Shown here in pieces: positions 1-5,167 of a DNA stretch of 5,167 nt (the stretch's first letter is position 1; each line of letters starts with the position of its first letter). This DNA comes from Methanoregulaceae archaeon (lineage in GTDB: Archaea; Halobacteriota; Methanomicrobia; Methanomicrobiales; Methanospirillaceae), in the NCBI GenBank assembly GCA_028679405.1, contig JAJRBP010000096.1, positions 1 to 5,167 of the forward strand. Reading direction: 5' to 3'. The position numbers and the translations under genes were made by a program. The notes under the pieces are model-generated. The model saw only the letters and a list, made by a program, of their open reading frames with translations, was not told where the DNA came from and made no database searches.

Positions 1-964
1 TTTTCCCTGCCTGTATCTCGCATCGGACAGCCTGTCCGAATTCTTTCGTACCAGCGGTCCCGCCGAGGTCTCTTGTCCTGATCCCACGGTCAAGCGTCCT
101 CTCCGTCGCACCCTCGATCGCCCGGGCTGACGGTTCATCTCCTATGTGCCTCATGAGGAGTGCGGCACTTCTGATGGCAGCTACCGGGTTGGCGATATCC
201 TTCCCCGCGATATCAGGGGCACTCCCGTGCACCGGCTCGAAGAGCGCGTGGCGGTCCCCGATGTTTGCGGAGGGGAGCATCCCGAGACCTCCCACGAGGT
301 AGGCAGCGACGTCGGAAAGGATGTCCCCGAACATGTTCTCGGTCACGACCACATCATAGGCGGCAGGGTGCATAAGTAGGTCAAGGCAAAGGGCATCGAT
401 ATACCGGTCGTTGTAGGGTATTCCCGCATTCTTCGCCTCTCCAATGCAGATATCCCTGAAAAATACATCGGACTTGAGGATATTGGCCTTGTGCCCGATA
501 GTGAGAAGACGCCGCTTTTTTGCGAGGGCGCATGCATACCTGGCAATCCGTTCGCTCCCGCTTCGCGTAATCACGCGGAGCGATGTCGCCCGGTCAGCCT
601 CAATCGTCTCCATCCCGGCGTAGAGCCCTTCGGTGTTCTCCCTTACAATGACGATGTCTGACCGTGGCCCGAACACGGGGCGCACGTTCGCGTAGAGGTC
701 GAGCTCCTTCCTGATCCGTACCACCACGCTCTCGTAACAGGCAACGGGCGGGGTGGTTACCGCCCCGAAGAGAATGGCATCGGCGGATTCGAGCGCCGCG
801 AGCTCTTCCCTGGTGATCGCCGCCCCTTTGCGTTCCCACCGCCCGTACCCTGCCTCGACGGGCAGGAATTCAATGTCAGGCCTGACGGACGCGATAAGGT
901 CCTGTGCAACCGGAATGACCTCCTTTCCTATCCCGTCTCCTTCCACGACTGCAACCAGGGTCAA
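1..964 (-). CDS. aksF: Homoisocitrate dehydrogenase, coenzyme B pathway (3' end cut by window edge)
   Basis: This NAD-dependent beta-decarboxylating dehydrogenase of the isocitrate/isopropylmalate family should oxidise and decarboxylate homoisocitrate and its longer homologues to 2-oxoadipate, 2-oxopimelate and 2-oxosuberate in the cytoplasm. The frame is open for 321 codons and leaves the window before a stop. Archaeal relatives run about 325-350 residues, so only the tail is missing. Visible motifs are EGDGIGKEV (residues 8-16), substrate-type arginines R85, R95 and R108, RENTEGLY (108-115, Y115 the likely catalytic tyrosine), HKAN (158-161), and the family signature from N210 to G236 with metal ligands D214 and D218. 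The segment HGSAPDIAGK (246-255) has D251, which points to NAD rather than NADP. I chose the TTG start at 964-962 because it overlaps the upstream TGA and directly precedes the conserved beta strand; there is no ATG or GTG nearby upstream. RENTEGLY differs from the RELTGG of bacterial IPMDH, but some archaeal LeuB proteins share it, so homoisocitrate specificity rests mainly on the neighbours. Confidence 0.87.
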   Translation of the reverse strand, partial: MTLVAVVEGDGIGKEVIPVAQDLIASVRPDIEFLPVEAGYGRWERKGAAITREELAALESADAILFGAVTTPPVACYESVVVRIRKELDLYANVRPVFGPRSDIVIVRENTEGLYAGMETIEADRATSLRVITRSGSERIARYACALAKKRRLLTIGHKANILKSDVFFRDICIGEAKNAGIPYNDRYIDALCLDLLMHPAAYDVVVTENMFGDILSDVAAYLVGGLGMLPSANIGDRHALFEPVHGSAPDIAGKDIANPVAAIRSAALLMRHIGDEPSARAIEGATERTLDRGIRTRDLGGTAGTKEFGQAVRCEIQAGK

Positions 965-1806
965 TTCAATCGCCCTTTCCCCGGAATTTCCTTCTCATCG
1001 GATTTCAGCCGGGCTCTCCACTGGCTGACAAGGCTGTTTACTGCCGAGAAGATCTCAGCCGGAGACGCTCCCCAGTGGACGATCGCGCCAAACCTCCCCC
1101 TGTACTCTCCGATACCCTCGCGTTCCTTCCTACAGCACCGCGCGATGAACGGTTCCCCTCCCGCCATCGAGAGAGGACAGATATCGATGAGCTCGAATTT
1201 TTTCCCGTGGCACTCCTGGAAGAGCTGGGCTCCGGTAAGGCACCCGGCAAGCGATTCCCCGCCGATCATAAGGTCCGCATCCAGCGTTTTTGAAAACCCG
1301 GACGCCCTGCAGGGGAACACGTCGGCCTCGACCTGGGAGATATCCCTGAGGTTGTGCTCGAACACAACCCCGAGATCGCCGAAGAGACCCATTTCTTCGA
1401 GTTCCCTGATCGTCGCCGAGAGGCTCGGCCTCGGAGGGATTACATCATACACCGGGATTGTGAGAAAACCGGAAAGATCCGGGTCGCAGACGAAGGTAAG
1501 GTGTTCGTCGAGTCCCCGGAATATCGTGCACCGCACACCGGATTCCTGCGCGAGCCTGACAAGGAGTGCCCTGTTATGGAGCCGGACCCGCTGGGGATAT
1601 ACATATACCTCCCCGGGCGTTGCCAGCACACGCGAGTGGACCACCCTTCTCATCATACCTTTCTTCTTCCGGTCGAGTTCCACCTCGAGCACCTCGAAAC
1701 CGGTTTCCGCCTCACGGATCAGGTATTGCGAGAGGAAGTACACGAGGTTCCCGCATGGCCGGGTAGAAGCGTAGCCCACCTGTTTGCATAACTCCGGAAA
1801 TATCAA
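961..1806 (-). CDS. Cysteine-rich protein of unknown function inside the aks operon
   Basis: I do not recognise this 281-residue protein. It looks soluble, with no signal peptide or membrane segment. It has ten cysteines (C7, C18, C93, C107, C166, C189, C199, C210, C224, C225) and six histidines. The C-terminal half looks most like an active-site region: FPCRASGF (164-171), DADLMIGGES (176-185), CPLSMAGGEPF (210-220) and an adjacent CC pair followed by RKERE (224-230). Glycine-rich turns next to cysteines suit a thiol- or metal-dependent enzyme, but no standard ferredoxin, radical-SAM (CX3CX2C) or rhodanese motif is present. The TTG start is chosen because GGAGGG lies 7 nt upstream and the codon overlaps the aksE stop as TTGA; a GTG at codon 10 is a weaker option. 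It lies between the homoaconitase small subunit and the dehydrogenase and overlaps both, so it is almost certainly translated with them. A role in coenzyme B synthesis, possibly sulfur insertion, is inference only. Confidence 0.85.
   Translation of the reverse strand: MIFPELCKQVGYASTRPCGNLVYFLSQYLIREAETGFEVLEVELDRKKKGMMRRVVHSRVLATPGEVYVYPQRVRLHNRALLVRLAQESGVRCTIFRGLDEHLTFVCDPDLSGFLTIPVYDVIPPRPSLSATIRELEEMGLFGDLGVVFEHNLRDISQVEADVFPCRASGFSKTLDADLMIGGESLAGCLTGAQLFQECHGKKFELIDICPLSMAGGEPFIARCCRKEREGIGEYRGRFGAIVHWGASPAEIFSAVNSLVSQWRARLKSDEKEIPGKGRLN
965..982 (-). promoter_or_regulatory. Weak Shine-Dalgarno region before the TTG start of aksF
   Basis: On the minus strand a purine-rich run, GGGGAAAGGG (positions 982 to 973), ends 8 nt before the TTG start. 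It lacks a clean GGAGG, unlike the other four sites in this operon. Initiation here probably leans on coupling: the start TTG (964-962) shares two bases with the TGA (963-961) of the preceding gene. Confidence 0.5.
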
Positions 1807-2273
1807 TGGCTCGCCCTCCAGAAGTCCACGAGACCCCCGGCCTTCAGGATCCCGATCATCCTGGGAGATAACTTCCTGGCAGGGATGCGGGAACCGCCCA
1901 TCTCAACGTAGCCCTCCTCCAGCTCGGCAACAACCAGTGTATTGTCAGTGCAGGGACAGTCACATTCAACTACGGGGAGACCTACATTCACGGCATTCCG
2001 GAAGAAGATGCGGGCAAAACTCGGGGCAACGATGCCGGCGACCCCTGCCTCACGGAGCGCGATCGCCGCCTGCTCCCGGGAAGAGCCACAGCCGAAATTC
2101 TTCCCTGCAACGATGACCGCCCCTGCCAGTCTCGGTGCGATCCCTGGATCGAGGTCTTCGAAGGCGTGCACCGCCCAGAGCTTCCGGTCCTTGGTCCGGA
2201 GATACCTCCCTGCAATGATCACGTCGGTATCGATATCCTGCGGCAGGCAGAGCGCCTTTCCTTCGATACGCAT
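1803..2273 (-). CDS. aksE: Homoaconitase small subunit (3-isopropylmalate dehydratase small-subunit family)
   Basis: This is the swivel-domain subunit of a two-subunit aconitase-family hydro-lyase. With AksD it should isomerise homocitrate and longer homologues to homoisocitrates via the cis-homoaconitates. It has 156 residues, near the usual size for archaeal small subunits. Motifs are DIDTD (13-17), the specificity loop YLRT (24-27), GKNFGCGSSREQA (57-69, with the substrate-binding SSR) and SFARIFFRNAVNVGLP (85-100). From memory of the characterised Methanocaldococcus jannaschii proteins, homoaconitase has YLRT with an arginine at residue 26, while the isopropylmalate isomerase has a hydrophobic residue there; R26 falls at the same number here. 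The ATG at 2273-2271 overlaps the aksD stop as TGATG and has GGAGGTG upstream, so the longer open frame back to 2402 is not the start. An oddity is a CXCXC cluster (C104, C106, C108). LeuD is the main alternative assignment. Confidence 0.88.
   Translation of the reverse strand: MRIEGKALCLPQDIDTDVIIAGRYLRTKDRKLWAVHAFEDLDPGIAPRLAGAVIVAGKNFGCGSSREQAAIALREAGVAGIVAPSFARIFFRNAVNVGLPVVECDCPCTDNTLVVAELEEGYVEMGGSRIPARKLSPRMIGILKAGGLVDFWRASH
1814..1819 (-). promoter_or_regulatory. Shine-Dalgarno site that decides a TTG start
   Basis: GGAGGG on the minus strand lies 7 nt before the TTG at 1806-1804, inside the last codons of aksE. It supports TTG as the true start of the unknown 281-residue gene, in place of the GTG further in. 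Confidence 0.7.
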
Positions 2274-3484
2274 CAGGCACCTCCCGGATCGGTGAGCACC
2301 CCGGCAAGAGCCGTTGCCGCGGCCGTCCCGACAGACCCGAGGTAGATCTCTCCCCCGACACCCATCCTGTTCCTGAAGTTCCGGTTGGCTGTCGAGAGGC
2401 ATACCTCCCCTTCACCGATCACGCCCATGTGGGCACCGAGGCACGGACCGCACCCCGGACTGCCAACCACGCATCCGGCCGCGATAATATCCCGGATTAT
2501 ACCTGATTCTATCCCGCGTGCGAGGATCGAACCTGAGGCAGGTACCACGATCGTCCGTACTTTCACTTTCTTCCCCGCAACAAGCCTGGCAAACCTTTCG
2601 AGGTCTGCATACCTGCCATTCGTGCAGGTCCCCACAAACACCTGGTCAATCGGAAGTCCCTCAAGCTCGCTGACAGGTTTTACGGAGTCTACCCGGGGAG
2701 GTACGGCAACCACTGGGACGATCTCATGGAGATCGATGGAGATCGTGCGGGCGTAACAGCAGCCGGCCGGGACTTGCGGAACCACTTTTTTGCCGAAACC
2801 GGCAAGGTATTCACAGGTCACTCGGTCCGCATAGAAAAGACCGGCCTTTGCCCCTGTTTCGACTGCAAGATTCGAGAGCGTGAGCCGGTCATCCATGGAC
2901 AGCCCCCTTGCCCCGGTACCGGAAAATTCGATCGCCTGATAACTGGCACCGTCCATCCCGAGGCGGCCGACATAGGTGAGCGCGAGGTCCTTTGCCTCGG
3001 TCCGCGGCGGAAGCGTCCCGGAGAGGCGAATACCGATGGTATGCGGGACGCGGAACCAGGTCATACCCTCGCTCCAGATCGCAGCCATGTCGGTTGCTCC
3101 CACTCCCGTCGCAAAGGCACCGAATGCCCCAAGCGTACAGGAATGCGAATCCGCACCGACGACGACTTCGCCCGGGAGCACCTCTCCTTCGCTCATCAGC
3201 TGGTGGCAGATCCCGCCACCCACCTCTGAGAACCTGATGCCATGTTCCCGTGCAAACTGCCGAAGCTCGGCCTGGAGATTTGCCGTTATCGAGTTGTTCG
3301 CTGGCGCAATATGGTCAAACAGGATATAGGTCCGGGAGGGATCCGCAATTCTCCCGCTCCCCATGCAGCGCCAGGCTTCCAGTGTCAGGACGCCCGTCCC
3401 GTCGTGAACGAATGCCCGGTCCACCTTCCGGTCGACGTATTCCCCGGCAGGGGCGCCAAGGATCTCCTCGGAGAGGGTCCCCAT
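2273..3484 (-). CDS. aksD: Homoaconitase large subunit (aconitase / 3-isopropylmalate dehydratase large-subunit family)
   Basis: This catalytic, iron-sulfur subunit pairs with AksE for the hydro-lyase steps of 2-oxoacid elongation. Its 403 residues are close to the archaeal large-subunit size of about 420. Three cluster cysteines are in place: C287 in GTCTNGR, and C345 and C348 in GCGPCLGAH; these bind a [4Fe-4S] cluster whose fourth iron is left free for substrate. Other family segments are DHIAPANN (57-64), GGGICHQL (89-96), GADSHSCTLGAFGAFATG (110-127), GATDMA (129-134) and STANRNFRNRMG (364-375). The ATG shares its A with the stop of aksA (TGATG), and the gene ends in the same arrangement with aksE. 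Sequence alone separates homoaconitase from LeuC poorly; the preference comes from the small subunit's YLRT loop and the AksA-type synthase beside it. I see no frameshift or missing catalytic residue. Confidence 0.9.
   Translation of the reverse strand: MGTLSEEILGAPAGEYVDRKVDRAFVHDGTGVLTLEAWRCMGSGRIADPSRTYILFDHIAPANNSITANLQAELRQFAREHGIRFSEVGGGICHQLMSEGEVLPGEVVVGADSHSCTLGAFGAFATGVGATDMAAIWSEGMTWFRVPHTIGIRLSGTLPPRTEAKDLALTYVGRLGMDGASYQAIEFSGTGARGLSMDDRLTLSNLAVETGAKAGLFYADRVTCEYLAGFGKKVVPQVPAGCCYARTISIDLHEIVPVVAVPPRVDSVKPVSELEGLPIDQVFVGTCTNGRYADLERFARLVAGKKVKVRTIVVPASGSILARGIESGIIRDIIAAGCVVGSPGCGPCLGAHMGVIGEGEVCLSTANRNFRNRMGVGGEIYLGSVGTAAATALAGVLTDPGGA
2278..2285 (-). promoter_or_regulatory. Strong Shine-Dalgarno site of aksE
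   Basis: The minus strand reads GGGAGGTG, an extended match to the archaeal 16S rRNA tail, with the GGAGG core 6 nt before the ATG at 2273. It lies within the last codons of aksD and settles the start within a longer open frame. Confidence 0.75.
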
Positions 3485-4611
3485 CAGGCGGCTTCCTCCT
3501 GGACACGCCTGATAAGCTCCACGAGGACAGCAGGGGGAACGCCTGACTTTGTCTCCCCCCGCTCCTTGACCTTCTCGAGGATATCGCAGATCTGGCGTTC
3601 CGAGAGGCTGAATCCCATCGAAGAGACCACGTGTTCCAGGGCTTTTTTCCCGGTATGCTTTCCGAGGATGAACATCCGTTCGCCTCCTACAAGCACGGGA
3701 GGGACATACTCGTACGTGGCAGGGTCCTCGAGGATCGCCGCGATATGTATGCCGCTCTCATGCGCAAAAGCGTGCTCGCCGACTATGGGTTTTGTCTTGC
3801 TGACCGCGATACCTGAGTATTTCTCCACGATTCCAGAGAGTTTTTTGAGGTGAGAGAGGTCGTAACGGTCTACCCCGCCGACCATCCGGAGGGCGACAAG
3901 CACTTCCTCGAGCGCTGCATTCCCTGCCCGTTCCCCGATACCGTTTACCGTCGTATGGAGCTGGAATGCACCAGCTTCTGCGGCAGTGATCGTGTTTGCA
4001 GTCGCGCACCCCATGTCGTTGTGGCAGTGAGCGCATACCGGCCGCGTTACCCAGCTTAGGATCTCCCGCATCACGCGGTCCATAGCCATGGGGGTGAGGC
4101 AACCTACGGTGTCTGCAAAGGAGAGGAGGTCGGCACCATGCGCCTCGCCTCCACGAAACACCTTTTCCAGGAACGTCATGTCCGTCCGGGACGCATCCTC
4201 TGCAGCGAACCTTACCTGTATCCCATGGTCGACCGCGAACTCGACCATACCGAGCGCATCGGCCAGGACCACGTCAGCCGGTTTTCTGTACTTATGCCTT
4301 ATGTGGAGATCCGAGGTTGCGATGAAGATGCTTACCATATCGACGCCGCAGTCTATCGCAGCCTCCACGTCCGGTTTCCGGGCACGTGCAAGACAGCAGA
4401 TCCGTGCATCGAGCCCCATGTTTGCAATCGCAGTCACGCACCCCTTTTCATAGGGGGAAACCACCGGAAATCCTGCTTCGATCACCTCTACGCCGATATT
4501 GTTCAGGACAGTGGCGATCTCCTTCTTCTCCTCACAGGTGAACGATACCCCCGGGGTCTGTTCTCCGTCCCGGAGCGTCACATCACAAATCTCGACATTC
4601 CACGATTTCAT
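3484..4611 (-). CDS. aksA: Homocitrate synthase (AksA type, also condenses longer 2-oxodiacids)
   Basis: This DRE-TIM metallolyase of the 2-isopropylmalate/homocitrate synthase family should condense acetyl-CoA with 2-oxoglutarate, then with 2-oxoadipate and 2-oxopimelate, the first step of each elongation round towards coenzyme B. From ATG 4611 it has 375 residues: TIM barrel with LRDGEQTPGVSFT (13-25, metal ligand D15), IEAGFP (44-49), the metal-binding HCHND (195-199), the family signature TTVNGIGERAGNA (220-232), and GEHAFAHESGIH (278-289, H284 the likely catalytic histidine), followed by short helical subdomains. It ends without the roughly 120-residue LeuA_dimer regulatory domain, which argues against a leucine-regulated 2-isopropylmalate synthase. 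The closest types I recall are methanogen AksA and NifV. The frame is open 33 codons further up, but GGGAGGA sits next to ATG 4611 and homology begins just after it. It overlaps the upstream ThDP gene by 29 nt. Citramalate synthase is a less likely alternative. Confidence 0.9.
   Translation of the reverse strand: MKSWNVEICDVTLRDGEQTPGVSFTCEEKKEIATVLNNIGVEVIEAGFPVVSPYEKGCVTAIANMGLDARICCLARARKPDVEAAIDCGVDMVSIFIATSDLHIRHKYRKPADVVLADALGMVEFAVDHGIQVRFAAEDASRTDMTFLEKVFRGGEAHGADLLSFADTVGCLTPMAMDRVMREILSWVTRPVCAHCHNDMGCATANTITAAEAGAFQLHTTVNGIGERAGNAALEEVLVALRMVGGVDRYDLSHLKKLSGIVEKYSGIAVSKTKPIVGEHAFAHESGIHIAAILEDPATYEYVPPVLVGGERMFILGKHTGKKALEHVVSSMGFSLSERQICDILEKVKERGETKSGVPPAVLVELIRRVQEEAA
3494..3500 (-). 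promoter_or_regulatory. Shine-Dalgarno site of aksD
   Basis: The minus strand reads AGGAGGA inside the final codons of aksA. Its GGAGG core (3499 to 3495) is 10 nt from the ATG at 3484, a rather long spacing. Together with the TGATG overlap it suggests re-initiation by ribosomes finishing aksA. Confidence 0.6.
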
Positions 4612-5167
4612 GCGTCCTCCCTTCAGGGCATTCTCCCTCAATAACGACAACTCTCGGGCATCCGGTCCTGAAGAGGGCTGTCTCAAGTTTCTCCTCGTCG
4701 TTCGTACCACAGACCACAGGTTTTGCCCATGCGATATACGGAATGATGTCCGGTACCGGTTGTCCGCCGGTCATCCCCATCCGCGTGTTCTTCAATACAA
4801 GCACCAATGTATCGGTCCCCTTTTCGAATACATCGATAAGAGCGGGGATCCCACTGTGCAGGACCGCATAGTCCCCCATTAATGCCACACCCGTGCTCCT
4901 CGCCGCCACCGCAATTGCAGAACCAAGGCCATAACTTGCCACTCCGATCCTGAACGGGGGGTTCATTGCCAGGACCGAGCACCCGGCATCGGCAATGACG
5001 GCGATCTCTTTCTCACTGAGTTTCCTGACCAGCGGGAGAAACGGACAGTTCCTGCAGAACGTCCTGCAAAAACCGCGATCCTGGAAACGCTCCGGGGCAG
5101 GCATCCCTGAAGGAGGGTCGAGAAGGCGGTGCTCCCGGACGAACGGTCGCCCGCACTCCCTCACCTC
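4583..5167 (-). CDS. ThDP-dependent enzyme, C-terminal part, related to indolepyruvate:ferredoxin oxidoreductase alpha subunit (5' cut by window edge)
   Basis: The last 194 codons are present and the frame is open through the right edge. Residues are counted from the GTG at 5164. The first segment, RECGRPFVREH, resembles the end of the domain before the ThDP domain in IorA proteins (typically EExEPFVEEx), so the gene almost surely begins outside the window and that GTG is an internal valine. The ThDP domain follows: CRTFCRNC (33-40), where IorA has CPGCPHR; the ADAGC strand (59-62); GVASYGLGSAIAVA (74-87); the cofactor motif starting GD (97-98) and closing with N126; then HSGIPALID (103-111) and MTGGQPVPD (131-139). 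The protein ends about 55 residues later, without the C-terminal two-[4Fe-4S] ferredoxin domain usual in IorA. The family acts on 2-oxoacids. Its 29-nt overlap with aksA suggests it handles a product of this pathway, such as 2-oxosuberate. Known relatives are oxidoreductases, phenylpyruvate/sulfopyruvate-type decarboxylases being more distant; substrate and redox mode are not readable from sequence. Confidence 0.83.
   Translation of the reverse strand, partial: EVRECGRPFVREHRLLDPPSGMPAPERFQDRGFCRTFCRNCPFLPLVRKLSEKEIAVIADAGCSVLAMNPPFRIGVASYGLGSAIAVAARSTGVALMGDYAVLHSGIPALIDVFEKGTDTLVLVLKNTRMGMTGGQPVPDIIPYIAWAKPVVCGTNDEEKLETALFRTGCPRVVVIEGECPEGRTHEIVECRDL
4615..4621 (-). promoter_or_regulatory. 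Shine-Dalgarno site that decides the aksA start
   Basis: GGGAGGA on the minus strand ends 3 nt before the ATG at 4611; the GGAGG core is 4 nt away, slightly close. It lies within the 3' end of the ThDP gene and favours ATG 4611 over the open-frame extension to 4710. Confidence 0.7.

Noticed and set aside
1145..1774. A 209-codon plus-strand open frame opposite the unknown gene, and a 145-codon frame at 1354-1791
   Set aside because: Both are antisense to a well-supported coding gene, have low-complexity Arg/Ser/Pro-rich translations typical of G+C-rich shadow frames, and show no recognisable domain.
2725..2745. Short tandem GGAGATCG-type direct repeat inside aksD
   Set aside because: It is only two imperfect copies within coding sequence and is explained by the encoded residues; nothing suggests a functional repeat.
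3242..3853. A 203-codon plus-strand open frame spanning the aksA/aksD junction
   Set aside because: It is antisense to the conserved active-site regions of two enzymes, its translation has no family motifs, and it has no good ribosome site.
1..4611. Annotation as a leucine operon (leuA, leuC, leuD, leuB)
   Set aside because: The synthase lacks the LeuA regulatory domain, the small subunit has YLRT, and a ThDP 2-oxoacid enzyme is attached. The leucine reading cannot be fully excluded from sequence alone.
1..4611. The alpha-aminoadipate lysine pathway as the use of homocitrate
   Set aside because: No LysW carrier, LysX ligase or other later lysine-pathway genes are in the window, and the extra genes do not fit that route.
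4612..4710. N-terminal extension of aksA to an upstream start at 4710
   Set aside because: The extra 33 residues are Arg/Ser-rich and lie opposite no homology; they overlap the ThDP gene's coding frame, and a ribosome site sits immediately before ATG 4611.
5162..5164. GTG at 5164 as the true start of the ThDP gene
   Set aside because: The residues just after it look like the interior of an IorA-type protein, and the resulting protein would lack the domains that normally precede the ThDP domain. The frame stays open to the window edge.

Overview
The window is a gapless stretch of minus-strand genes, most likely from a methanogenic archaeon. Methanomicrobiales is my best guess: G+C looks moderately high, the genes are archaeal in type, two of them use TTG starts, and the Shine-Dalgarno sites are strong GGAGG/GGAGGTG forms. 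The lineage is inferred from gene content and style, not from a marker gene. All plus-strand reading frames look like shadows, and no intergenic gap exceeds a few bases, so no promoter, terminator, RNA gene or mobile element is visible.

In transcription order (right to left) the genes are: (1) the C-terminal part of a thiamine-diphosphate (ThDP) enzyme resembling the alpha subunit of indolepyruvate:ferredoxin oxidoreductase (4583-5167, cut by the right edge); (2) a homocitrate-synthase-type enzyme, aksA (3484-4611); (3) the aconitase-family large subunit, aksD (2273-3484); (4) its small subunit, aksE (1803-2273); (5) an unrecognised cysteine-rich protein of 281 residues (961-1806); (6) an NAD-type homoisocitrate dehydrogenase, aksF (1-964, cut by the left edge close to its C-terminus). 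Each gene overlaps the next: by 29 nt at the ThDP gene/aksA, by 1 nt (TGATG) at aksA/aksD and aksD/aksE, and by 2 nt (TTGA) at aksE/unknown and unknown/aksF. This implies one mRNA with translational coupling.

Together aksA, aksDE and aksF are a full set for iterative 2-oxoacid chain elongation: condensation with acetyl-CoA, dehydration/rehydration, then oxidative decarboxylation. In methanogens this takes 2-oxoglutarate through 2-oxoadipate and 2-oxopimelate to 2-oxosuberate, the precursor of the 7-mercaptoheptanoyl part of coenzyme B. The same fold families make leucine (leuABCD). I prefer the coenzyme B reading because the synthase lacks the LeuA regulatory domain, the small subunit has the homoaconitase loop YLRT, and the dehydrogenase has RENTEGLY rather than the IPMDH-type RELTGG.

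The most interesting point is the company these genes keep. After 2-oxosuberate, coenzyme B synthesis needs a decarboxylation to 7-oxoheptanoate and then introduction of a thiol; to my knowledge the enzymes for these steps are not firmly identified. The operon carries exactly two extra genes: a ThDP enzyme of a 2-oxoacid-handling family that has lost the usual C-terminal ferredoxin domain, and a soluble protein with ten cysteines. They are natural candidates for the missing steps. This is inference from context only.
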